Positions 34,701-46,133 of a stretch of 64,000 bases of DNA are shown here, piece by piece. The position numbers were made by a program, and so were the translations under genes. Source of the stretch: Fasciola hepatica (lineage: Eukaryota; Platyhelminthes; Trematoda; Plagiorchiida; Fasciolidae); NCBI GenBank assembly GCA_948099385.1, contig CANUEZ040000191.1, positions 1,550,001 through 1,614,000 on the forward strand. Reading direction: 5' to 3'. The notes below the pieces were generated by a model that was not told the origin of the DNA, did not search any database, and was given only the letters and a program-made list of their open reading frames with translations. The stretch's first letter is position 1. Each line of letters begins with the position of its first letter.

Positions 34701-37700
34701 ACTGACATTCGTTCACCCCAACCCTTGTTCGTGTCCCCGTGTGGGTTCTGTCCATGTGCAATGCTCATGATTCCCTTAGCGGATCAAACAGCTGTACAGT
34801 GCTTCCATCATTTTCAATGGTCAGTTCAGTGTTCAAGCTGCATGGAGAATCATATTATACAAATCTACTCTGCTACTGCTCTATTGCATTGTATGAGCAA
34901 TCTGTGTGGATTGTTCATAAGGGAATGCCTTGGTTTTACTTAGGCCCATAAATAGAGAAGTGATGGAACATAGGATTGGATCGGTGTGCGAGAATTTGAT
35001 TGTTACCGTTCAAAGCGAAAGCGAAAGCCGAAGCCAATAAGCGGGTTTTGCTAAACCATGCATTGTATATGTTGAACAAAGCGTTGAGACCCATATGCGA
35101 TAGCCTTGTGGTTTGGGTGTTCGACTGACAATCGTTCACCCCAACCCTTGTTCGTGTCTCCGGGTGGGCTCCGTCCATGTGCAACGCTCATGATTCCCTT
35201 AGCGGATCAAACAGCTGTACAGTGCTTCCATCATTTTCAATGGTCAGTTCAGTGTTCAAGCTGCATGGATAATCGTATTATTCAAATCTACTCTGCTACT
35301 GCTCTATTGCATTGTATGAGCAATCTGTGTGGATTGTTCATAAGGGAATGCCTTGGTTTTACTTAGGCCCATAAATAGAGAAGTGATGGAACATAAGATT
35401 GGATCGGTGTGCGAGAATTTGGTTGTTACCGTTCAAAGCGAAAGCGAAAGCCGAAGCCAATTTGGGGATTGTGCTATATCATGTAGTGTATATGTTGAAC
35501 AAAGCGTTGAGACCCATAAGGGATAGCCTTGTGGTTTGGGTGTTCGACTGACAATCGTTCACCAAAACGCATGTTCGTGTCCCCGTGAGGGCTCTGTCCA
35601 TGTGCAATGCTCATGATTCCCTTATGGGATCAAACAGCTGTACAGTGCTTCCATAATTTTCAATGGTCAGTTCAGTGTTCAAGCTGCATGGAGAATCGTA
35701 TTATACAAATCTACTCTGCTACTGCTCTATTGCATTGTATGAGCAATCTGTGTGGGGATTGTTCATAAGGGAATGCCTTGGTTTTACTTAGGCCCATAAA
35801 TAGAGAAGTGATGGAACATAGGATTGGATCGGTGTGCGAGAATTTCGTTGTTACCGTTCAAAGCGAAAGCGAAAGCCGAAGCCAATTTGGGGATTGTGCT
35901 ATATCATGTATTGTATATGTTGAACAAAGCGTTGAGACTCATATGGGATAACCTCGTGATTTGGGTGTTCGACTGACAATCGTTCACCCCAACCCTTGTT
36001 CGTGTCCCCGTGTGGGCTCTGTCCATGTGCAATGCTCATGATTCCCTTAGCGGATCAAACAGCTGTACAGTGCTTCCATAATTTTCAATGGTCAGTTCAG
36101 TGTTCAAGCTGCATGGAGAATCATATTATACAAATCTACTCTGCTACTGCTCTATTGCATTTTATGAGCAATCTATGTGGATTGTTCATAAGGGAATGCC
36201 TTGGTTTTACTTAGGCCCATAAATAGAGAAGTGATGGAACATAGGATTGGATCGGTGTGCGAGAATTTGGTTGTTACCGTTCAAAGCGAAAGCGAAAGCT
36301 GGAGCCAATTTGGGGATTGTACTATATCATGTAGTGTATATCTTGAACAAATCGTTGAGACCCATATCGGATAGCCTTGTGGTTTGGGTGTTCGACTGAC
36401 ATTCGTTCACCCCAACCCTTGTTCGTGTCCCCGTGTGGGTTCTGTCCATGTGCAATGCTCATGATTCCCTTAGCGGATCAAACAGCTGTACAGTGCTTCC
36501 ATCATTTTCAATGGTCAGTTCAGTGTTCAAGCTGCATGGAGAATCATATTATACAATTCTACTCTGCTACTGCTCTATTGCATTGTATGAGCAATCTGTG
36601 TGGATTATTGATAAGAAAATGCCTTGGTTTCACTTAGGCCCATAAATAGAGAATTGATGGAACATAGGATTGGATCGGTGTGCGAGAATTTGATTGTTAC
36701 CGTTCAAAGACAAAGCGAACTCCGAAGCCAATTTAGGGATTGTGCTATATCATGTATTGTATATGTTGAACACAGCGTTCAGACACACATGTGATAGCCT
36801 TGTGGTTTGGGTGTTCGCCTGACTTTCTTTGACCCCAACCCTTGTTCGTGTCCCCGTGTGGGCTCTGTCCATGTGCAATGCTCATGATTCCCTTAGCGGA
36901 TCAAACAGCTGTACAGTGCTTCCATAATTTTCAATGGTCAGTTCAGTGTTCAAGCTGCATGGAGAATCATATTATACAAATCTACTCTGCTACTGCTCTA
37001 TTGCATTGTATGAGCAATCTGTGTGTGGATTGTTCATAAGGGAATGCCTTGGTTTTACTTAGGCCCATAAATAGAGAAGTGATGGAACATAGGATTGGAT
37101 CGTTGTGCGAGAATTTGATTGTTACCGTTCAAAGCGAAAGCGAAAGCCGAAGCCAATTTGGGGATTGTGCTATATCATGTATTGTATATGTTGAACAAAG
37201 CGTTGAGACCCATATGCGATAGCCTTGTGGTTTGGGTGTTCGACTGACATTCGTTCACCCCAACCCTTGTTCGTGTCTCCGAGTGGGCTCTGTCCATGTG
37301 CAATGCTCATGATTCCCTTAGCGGATCAAACAGCTGTACAGTGCTTCCATCATTTTCAATGGTCAGTTCAGTGTTCAAGCTGCATGGAGAATCATATTAT
37401 ACAAATCTACTCTGCTACTGCTCTATTGCATTGTATGAGCAATCTGTGTGGGGATTGTTCATAAGGCGAATGCCTTGGTTTTACTTAGGCCCATAAATAG
37501 AGAAGTGATGGAACATAGGATTGGATCGGTGTGCGAGAATTTGGTTGTTACCGTTCAAAGCGAAAGCGAAAGCCGAAGCCAATTTCTGGATTGTGCTATA
37601 TCATGTATTGTATATGTTGAACAAAGCGTTCAGACCCATATCGGATAGCCTTGTGGTTTGGGTGTTCGACTGACATTCGTTCACCCCAACCCTTGTTCGT

Positions 37701-38073
37701 GTCTCCGAGTGGGCTCTGTCCATGTGCAATGCTCATGATTCCCTTAGCGGATCAAACAGCTGTACAGTGCTTCCATCATTTTCAATGGTCAGTTCAGTGT
37801 TCAAGCTGCATGGAGAATCATATTATTCAAATCTACTCTGCTACTGCTCTATTGCATTGTATGAGCAATCTGTGTGGATTGTTCATAAGGAAATGCCTTG
37901 GTTTTACTTAGGCCCATAAATAGAGAAGTGATGGAACATAGGATTGGATCGGTGTGCGAGAATTTGGTTGGTACCGTTCAAAGCGAAAGCGAAAGCTGAA
38001 GCCAATTTGGGGATTGTGCTATATCATGTATTGTATATGTTGAACAAAGCGTTCAGACCCATATCGGATAGCC
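31710..38073 (+). repeat. Array block 10: 8-monomer (~3,395-bp) tandem duplication
   Basis: Unit starts are 31710, 32133, 32558, 32983, 33408, 33833, 34258 and 34683, then 35106, 35529, 35954, 36377, 36800, 37225 and 37651. Matching rare features are 3,392-3,396 bp apart: AATAAGCGGG (31640 and 35036), ATAATCGTATTATTC (31873 and 35269), CACCAAAACGCATG with GTGAGGGCTC and CTTATGGG (32165 and 35561), GGGATAACCTCGTG (32549 and 35945), CCGTGTGGGTTCTG (33036 and 36430), AAGAAAATGCC with TTTCACTTAGG (33222 and 36614), and CACATGTGATAG with GCCTGACTTTC (33394 and 36786). The match weakens after about 37,220; a later shared marker (TTGGTTGGTACC, 34150 and 37969) is one unit further apart, so one unit was gained or lost there. 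Confidence 0.85.
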
Positions 38074-40194
38074 TTGTGGTTTGGGTGTTCGACTGACATT
38101 CGTTCACCCCAACCCCTGTTCGTGTCTCCGAGTGGGCTCTGTCCATGTGCAATGCTCATGATTCCCTTAGCGGATCAAACAGCTGTACAGTGCTTCCATA
38201 ATTTTCAATGGTCAGTTCAGTGTTCAAGCTGCATGGAGAATCATATTATACAAATCTACTCTGCTACTGCTCTGTTGCATTGTATGAGCAATCTGTGTGG
38301 GGATTGTTCATAAGGGAATGCCTTGGTTTTACTTAGGCCCATAAATAGAGAAGTGATGGAACATAGGATTGGATCGGTGTGCGAGAATTTGGTTGTTACC
38401 GTTCAAAGCGAAAGCGAAAGCCGAATCCAATTTGGGGATTGTGCTATATCATGTAGTGAATACGTTGAACAAAGCGTTGAGACCCATATCGGATAGCCTT
38501 GTGGTTTGGGTGTTCGACTGACATTCGTTCACCCCAACCCTTGTTCGTGTCCCCGTGTGGGCTCTGTCCATGTGCAATGCTCATGATTCCCTTAGCGGAT
38601 CAAACAGCTGTACAGTGCTTCCATAATTTTCAATGGTCAGTTCAGTGTTCAAGCTGCATGGAGAATCATATTATTCAAATCTACTCTGCTACTGCTCTAT
38701 TGCATTGTCTGAGCAATCTGTGTGGGGATTGTTCATAAGGGAATGCCTTGGTTTTACTTAGGCCCATAAATAGAGAAGTGATGGAACATAGGATTGGATC
38801 GGTGTGCGAGAATTTGGTTGTTACCGTTCAAAGCGAAAGCGAAAGCGGAAGCCAATTTGGGGATTGTGCTATATCATGTTGTGTATATGTTGAACAAAGC
38901 GTTCAGACCCATATCGGATAGCCTTGTGGTTTGAGTGTTCGACTGACAATCGTTCACCCCAACCCTTGTTCGTGTCCCCGTGTGGGCTCTGTCCATGTGC
39001 AATGCTCATGATTCCCTTAGCGGATCAAACAGCTGTACAGTGCTTCCATAATTTTCAATGGTCAGTTCAGTGTTCAAGCTGCATGGAGAATCATATAATA
39101 CAAATCTACTCTGCTACTGCTCTATTGCATTGTATGAGCAATCTGTGTGGGGATTGTTCATAAGGGAATGCCTTGGTTTTACTTAGGCCCATAAATAGAG
39201 AATGATGGAACATAGGATTGGATCGGTGTGCGAGAATTTGATTGTTACCGTTCAAAGCGAAAGCGGAAGCCGAAGCCAATTTGGGGATTGTGCTATATCA
39301 TGTATTGTATATGTTGAACAAAGCGTTCAGACCCATATCGGATAGCCTTGTGGTTTGGGTGTTCGACTGACATTCGTTCACCCCAACCCTTGTTCGTGTC
39401 CCCGTGTGGGCTCTGTCCATGTGCAATGCTCATGATTCCCTTAGCGGATCAAACAGCTGTACAGTGCTTCCATAATTTTCAATGGTCAGTTCAGTGTTCA
39501 AGCTGCATGGAGAATCATATTATACAAATCTACTCTGCTACTGCTCTTTTGCATTGTATGAGTAATCTGTGTGGATTGTTCATAAGGGAATGCCTTGGTT
39601 TTACTTAGGCCCATAAATAGAGAATGATGGAACATAGGATTGGATCGGTGTGCGAGAATTTGGTTGTTACCGTTCAAAGCGAAAGCGAAAGCCGAAGCCA
39701 ATTTGGGGATTGTGCTATATCATGTAGTGTATATGTTGAACAAAGCGTTCAGACCCATATCGGATAGCCTTGTGGTTTGAGTGTTCGACTGACATTCGTT
39801 CACCCCAACCCTTGTTCGTGTCCCCGTGTGGGCTCTGTCCATGTGCAATGCTCATGATTCCCTTAGCGGATCAAACAGCTGTACAGTGCTTCCATCATTT
39901 TCAATGGTCAGTTCAGTGTTCAAGCTGCATGGAGAATCATATTATACAAATCTACTCTGCTACTGCTCTATTGCATTGTATGAGCAATCTGTGTGGGGAT
40001 TGTTCATAAGGGAATGCCTTGGTTTTACTTAGGCCCATAAATAGAGAAGTGATGGAACATAGGATTGGATCGGTGTGCGAGAATTTGGTTGTTACCGTTC
40101 AAAGCGAAAGCGAAAGCCGAAGCCAATTTGGGGATTGTGCTATATCATGTAGTGTATATGTTGAAGGACGCGTAGGGCGACATATCGGATAGCA
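38074..40194 (+). repeat. Array block 11: 5 monomers, mostly 425-bp type
   Basis: Unit starts are 38074, 38499, 38924, 39348 and 39770. Units 38924 and 39770 share TTTGAGTGTTCG. Several units lose GT in AGAGAATGATGG (39200, 39622) where others have AGAGAAGTGATGG; the same loss is seen at 40470, 40897, 41747 and 43019. Apart from these markers the units are ordinary. No higher-order unit is obvious. Confidence 0.75.
40166..40181 (+). repeat. GGACGCGTAGGGCGAC replacement block (first of eight copies)
   Basis: At the point where most units read ACAAAGCGTTGAGACC, this unit reads GGACGCGTAGGGCGAC, which is GC-rich and introduces an ACGCGT (MluI) site. Further copies are at 40592, 41441, 41867 (GGACGCTTAGG), 42293, 43138, and in a longer altered form (TAGGACGCGTATGGACATAT) at 46951 and 49918. 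Outside 40-50 kb I found none. The block is a multi-base replacement, not a set of single changes. Confidence 0.85.
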
Positions 40195-42744
40195 TTGTGG
40201 TTTGGGTGTTCGACTGACATTCGTTCATCCCCAAACCTTGTTCGTGTCCCCGTGTGGGCTCTGTCCATGTGCAATGCTCATGATTCCCTTAGCGGATCAA
40301 ACAGCTGTACAGTGCTTCCATAATTTTCAATGGTCAGTTCAGTGTTCAAGCTGCATGGAGAATCACATTATTCAAATCTACTCTGCTACTGCTCCATTGC
40401 ATTGTATGAGCAATCTGTGTGGATTGTTCATCAAGGAATGCCTTGGTTTATCTTTTTAGGCCCAAAAATAGAGAATGATGGAACATAGGATTGGATCGGT
40501 GTGCGAGAATTTGGTTGTTACCGTTCAAAGCGAAAGCGAAAGCCGAAGCCAATTCGGGGATTGTGCTATATCATGTAGTGTATATGTTGAAGGACGCGTA
40601 GGGCGACATATCGGATAGCCTTGTGGTTTGGGTGTTCGACTGACATTCGTTCACCCCAACCCTTGTTCGTGTCTCCGAGTGGGCTCTGTCCATGTGCAAT
40701 GCTCATGATTCCCTTAGCGGATCAAACAGCTGTACAGTGCTTCCATCATTTTCAATGGTCAGTTCAGTGTTCAAGCTGCATGGAGAATCATATTATACAA
40801 ATCTACTCTGCTACTGCTCTATTGCATTGTATGAGCAATCTGTGTGGGGATTGTTCATAAGGGAATGCCTTGGTTTTACTTAGGCCCATAAATAGAGAAT
40901 GATGGAACATAGGATTGGATCGGTGTGCGAGAATTTGGTTGTTACCGTTCAAAGCGAAAGCGAAAGCCGAAGCCAATTTGGGGATTGTGCTATATCATGT
41001 AGTGTATATGTTGAACAAAGCGTTCAGACCCATATCGGATAGCCTTGTGGTTTGAGTGTTCGACTGACATTCGTTCACCCCAACCCTTGTTCGTGTCCCC
41101 GTGTGGGCTCTGTCCATGTGCAATGCTCATGATTCCCTTATGGGATCAAACAGCTGTACAGTGCTTCCATAATTTTCAATGGTCAGTTCAGTGTTCAAGC
41201 TGCATGGAGAATCATATTATACAAATCTACTCTGCTACTGCTCTATTGCATTGTATGAGCAATCTGTGTGGGGATTGTTCATAAGGGAATGCCTTGGTTT
41301 TACTTAGGCCCATAAATAGAGAAGTGATGGAACATGGGATTGGATCGGTGTGCGAGAATTTGGTTGTTACCGTTCAAAGCGAAAGCGAAAGCCGAAGCCA
41401 ATTTGGGGATTGTGCTATATCATGTAGTGTATATGTTGAAGGACGCGTAGGGCGACATATCGGATAGCATTGTGGTTTGGGTGTTCGACTGACATTCGTT
41501 CATCCCCAACCCTTGTTCGTGTCCCCGTGTGGGCTCTGTCCATGTGCAATGCTCATGATTCCCTTAGCGGATCAAACAGCTGTACAGTGCTTCCATAATT
41601 TTCAATGGTCAGTTCAGTGTTCAAGCTGCATGGAGAATCACATTATTCAAATCTACTCTGCTACTGCTCCATTGCATTGTATGAGCAATCTGTGTGGATT
41701 GTTCATCAAGGAATGCCTTGGTTTATTTATTTAGGCCCAAAAATAGAGAATGATGGAACATGGGATTGGATCGGTGTGCGAGAATTTGGTTGTTACCGTT
41801 CAAAGCGAAAGCGAAAGCCGAAGCCAATTTGGGGATTGTGCTATATCATGTAGTGTATATGTTGAAGGACGCTTAGGGCGACATATCGGATAGCCTTGTG
41901 GTTTGGGTGTTCGACTGACATTCGTTCACCCCAACCCTTGTTCGTGTCTCCGAGTGGGCTCTGTCCATGTGCAATGCTCATGATTCCCTTAGCGGATCAA
42001 ACAGCTGTACAGTGCTTCCATAATTTTCAATGGTCAGTTCAGTGTTCAAGCTGCATGGAGAATCACATTATTCAAATCTACTCTGCTACTGCTCTATTGC
42101 ATTGTATGAGCAATCTGTGTGGATTGTTCATCAAGGAATGCCTTGGTTTATTTATTTAGGCCCAAAAATAGAGAAGTGATGGAACATAGGATTGGATCGG
42201 TGTGCGAGAATTTGGTTGTTACCGTTCAAAGCGAAAGCGAAAGCCGAAGCCAATTTGGGGATTGTGCTATATCATGTAGTGTATATGTTGAAGGACGCGT
42301 AGGGCGACTTATCGGATAGCTTTGTGGTTTGGGTGTTCGACTGACATTCGTTCACCCCAACCCTTGTTCGTGTCTCCGAGTGGGCTCTGTCCATGTGCAA
42401 TGCTCATGATTCCCTTAGCGGATCAAACAGCTGTACAGTGCTTCCATAATTTTCAATGGTCAGTTCAGTGTTCAAGCTGCATGGAGAATCATATTATACA
42501 AATCTACTCTGCTACTGCTCTATTGCATTGTATGAGTAATCTGTGTGGATTGTTCATAAGGGAATGCCTTGGTTTTACTTAGGCCCTTAAATAGAGAAGT
42601 GATCGAACATAGGATTGGATCGGTGTGCGAGAATTTGGTTGTTACCGTTCAAAGCGAAAGCGAAAGCTGAAGCCAATTTGGGGATTGTGCTATATCATGT
42701 ATTGTATATGTTGAACAAAGCGTTGAGACCCATATGCGATAGCC
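40195..42744 (+). repeat. Array block 12: 6 monomers rich in the GGACGCG variant block
   Basis: Unit starts are 40195, 40621, 41045, 41470, 41896 and 42322. The end of several units reads TTGAAGGACGCGTAGGGCGAC in place of TTGAACAAAGCGTTGAGACCC (40166, 40592, 41441, 41867 with one change, 42293). Units 40195, 41470 and 41896 also share CACATTATTC, TTCATCAAGGAATGCC, a short T/A-rich insertion after GGTTTAT, and CCCAAAAATAG. The first two lie 1,275 bp apart (3 units) and the third is adjacent to the second. The zone looks recently expanded from one variant founder. Confidence 0.8.
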
Positions 42745-45700
42745 TTGTGGTTTGGGTGTTCGACTGACATTCGTTCACCCCAACCCTTGTTCGTGTCCCC
42801 GTGTGGGCTCTGTCCATGTGCAATGCTCATGATTCCCTTAGCGGATCAAACAGCTGTACAGTGCTTCCATCATTTTCAATGGTCAGTTCAGTGTTCAAGC
42901 TGCATGGAGAATCATATTATACAAATCTACTCTGCTACTGCTCTATTGCATTGTATGAGTAATCTGTGTGGATTGTTCATAAGGGAATGCCTTGGTTTTA
43001 CTTAGGCCCATAAATAGAGAATGATGGAACATAGGATTGGATCGGTGTGCGAGAAATTGATTGTTACCGTTCAAAGCGAAAGCGAAAGCCGAAGCCAATT
43101 TGGGGATTGTGTTATATAATGTAGTTTATATGTTGAAGGACGCGTAGGGCGACATATCTGATAGCATTGTGGTTTGGGTGTTCGACTGACATTCGTTCAT
43201 CCCCAACCCTTGTTCGTGTCCCCGTGTGGGCTCTGTCCATGTGCAATGCTCATGATTCCCTTAGCGGATCAAACAGCTGTACAGTGCTTCCATCATTTTC
43301 AATGGTCAGTTCAGTGTTCAAGCTGCATGGAGAATCATATTATACAAATCTAATCTGCTACTGCTCTATTGCATTGTATGAGCACTCTGTGTGGATTGTT
43401 CATAAGGGAATGCCTTGGTTTTACTTAGGCCCATAAATAGAGAAGTGATGGAACATAGGATTGGATCGGTGTGCGAGAATTTGGTTGTTACCGTTCAAAG
43501 CGAAAGCGAAAGCCGAAGCCAATTTGGGGATTGTGCTATATCATGTATTGTATATGTTGAACAAAGCGTTGAGACCCATATCGGATAGCCTTGTGGTTTG
43601 GGTGTTCGACTGACATTCGTTCATCCCCAACCCTTGTTCGTGTCCCCGTGTGGGCTCTGTCCATGTGCAATGCTCATGATTCCCTTAGCGGATCAATCAG
43701 CTGTACAGTGCTTCCATAATTTTCAATGGTCAGTTCAGTGTTCAAGCTGCATGGAGAATCACATTATTCAAATCTACTCTGCTACTGCTCTATTGCATTG
43801 TATGAGCAATCTGTGTGGATTGTTCATAAGGGAATGCCTTGGTTTTACTTAGGCCCATGATTAGAGAAGTGATGGAACAAAGGGTTGGGTCGATGTGCGA
43901 GAATTTGGTTGTTACCGTTCAAAGCGAAAGAGAAAGCCGAAGCCAATTTGGGGATTGTGCTATATCATGTAGTGTATATGTTGAACAAAGCGTTGAGACC
44001 GATATCGGATAGCCTTGTGGTTTGGGTGTTCGACTGACATTCGTTCACCCCAACCCTTGTTCGTGTCTCCGTGTGGGCTCTGTCCATGTGCAATGCTCAT
44101 GATTCCCTTAGCGGATCAAACAGCTGTACAGTGCTTCCATAATTTTCAATGGTCAGTTCATTGTTCAAGCTGCATGGAGAATCATATAATACAAATCTAC
44201 TCTGCTACTGCTCTATTGCATTGTATGAGCAATCTGTGTGGGGATTGTTCATAAGGGAATGCCTTGGTTTTACGGAGGCCTAAAAATAGAGAAGTGATGG
44301 AACATAGGATTGGATCGGCGTGGGAGAATTTGGTTGTTACCGTTCAAAGCGAAAGCGAAAGCCGAAGCCAATTTGGGGATTGTGCTATATCATGTATTGT
44401 ATATGTTGAACAAATCGTTGAGACCCATATCGGATAGCCTTGTGGTTTGGGTGTTCGACTGACATTCGTTCACCCCAACCCTTGTTCGTGTCCCCGTGTG
44501 GGCTCTGTCCATGTGCAATGCTCATGATTCCCTTAGCGGATCAAACAGCTGTACAGTGCTTCCATAATTTTCAATGGTCAGTTCAATGTTCAAGCTGCAT
44601 GGAGAATCATATTATACAAATCTACTCTGCTACTGCTCTATTGCATTGTATGAGTAATCTGTGTGGATTGTTCATAAGGGAATGCCTTGGTTTTACTAAG
44701 GCCCATAAATAGAGAAGTGATGGAACATAGGATTGGATCGGTGTGCGAGAATTTGGTTGTTACCGTTCAAAGCGAAAGCGAAAGCCGCAGCCAATTTGGG
44801 GATTGTGCTATATCATGTAGTGTATATGTTGAACAAAGCGTTGAGACCCATATCGGATAGCCTTGTGGTTTGGGTGTTCGACTGACATTCGTTCACCCCA
44901 ACCCTTGTTCGTGTCTCCGAGTGGGCTCTGTCCATGTGCGATGCTCATGATTCCTTAGCGGATCAAACAGCTGTACAGTGCTTCCATAATTTTCAATGGT
45001 CAGTTCAGTGTTCAAGCTGCATGGAGAATCATATTATACAAATCTACTCTGCTACTGCTCTATTGCATTGTATGAGCAATCTGTGTGGATTGTTCATAAG
45101 GGAATGCCTTGGTTTTACTTAGGCCCATAAATAGAGAAGTGATGGAACATAGGATTGGATCGGTGTGCGAGAATTTGATTGTTACCGTTCAAAGCGAAAG
45201 CGAAAGCCGAATCCAATTTGGGGATTGTGCTATATCATGTATTGTATATGTTGAACAAAGCGTTGAGACCCATATGGGATAGCCTTGTGGTTTGGGTGTT
45301 CCACTGATATCCTTTCTCACCCAACGCTAGTTCGTGTCTCCGTGTGGGCTCTGTCCATGTGCAATGCTCATGATTCCCTTAGCGGATCAATCAGCTGTAC
45401 AGTGCTTCCATAATTTTCAATGGTCAGTTCAGTGTTCAAGCTGCATGGAGAATCATATTATTCAAATCTACTCTGCTACTGCTCTATTGCATTGTATGAG
45501 CAATCTGTGTGGGGATTGTTCATAAGAGAATGCCTTGGTTTTACTTAGGCCCATAAATAGAGAAGTGATGGAACATAGGATTGGATCGGTGTGCGAGAAT
45601 TTGGTTGTTACCGTTCAAAGCGAAAGCGAAAGCCGAAGCCAATTTGGGGATTGTGCTATATCATGTATTGCATATGTTGAACAAATCGTTGAGACCCATA

Positions 45701-46133
45701 TCGGATAGCCTTGTGGTTTGGGTGTTCGACTGACATTCGTTCACCCCAACCCTTGTTCGTGTCCCCGTGTGGGCTCTGTCCATGTGCAATGCTCATGATT
45801 CCCTTAGCGGATCAAACAGCTGTACAGTGCTTCCATAATTTTCAATGGTCAGTTCAGTGTTCAAGGTGCATGGAGAATCATAATATACAAATCTACTCTG
45901 CTACTGCTCTATTGCATTGTATGAGCAATCTGTGTGGATTGTTCATAAGGGAATGCCTTGGTTTTACTTACGCCCATAAATAGAGAAGTGATCGAAAATA
46001 GGATTGGATCGGTGTGCGAGAATTTGGTTGTTACCGTTCAAAGCGAAAGCGAAAGCCGAAGCCAATTTGGGGATTGTGCTATATCATGTATTGCATATGT
46101 TGAACAAATCGTTGAGACTCATATGGGATAGCC
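42745..46133 (+). repeat. Array block 13: 8 monomers without a clear higher-order period
   Basis: Unit starts are 42745, 43167, 43591, 44015, 44440, 44863, 45285 and 45711. Units 43167 and 43591 carry GTTCATCCCCAACCC, as in blocks 7 and 12. Odd single units include 43591 with CCATGATTAGAG and AACAAAGGGTTGGGTCGATG (43855-43895), 44015 with TTTTACGGAGGCCTAAAAATAG (near 44270), and 45285 with a degenerate 5' block. The CCCCGTG form dominates. Confidence 0.75.
45285..45345 (+). repeat. Degenerate 5' segment of one monomer
   Basis: This unit begins normally, then reads TTCCACTGATATCCTTTCTC followed by ACCCAACGCTAGTTCG, where the family has GACTGACATTCGTTCACC and CCAACCCTTGTTCG. It then rejoins the consensus with a hybrid CTCCGTG site, half of each of the two common forms. 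Changes are confined to about 45 bp inside the variable part of the monomer. Confidence 0.75.
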
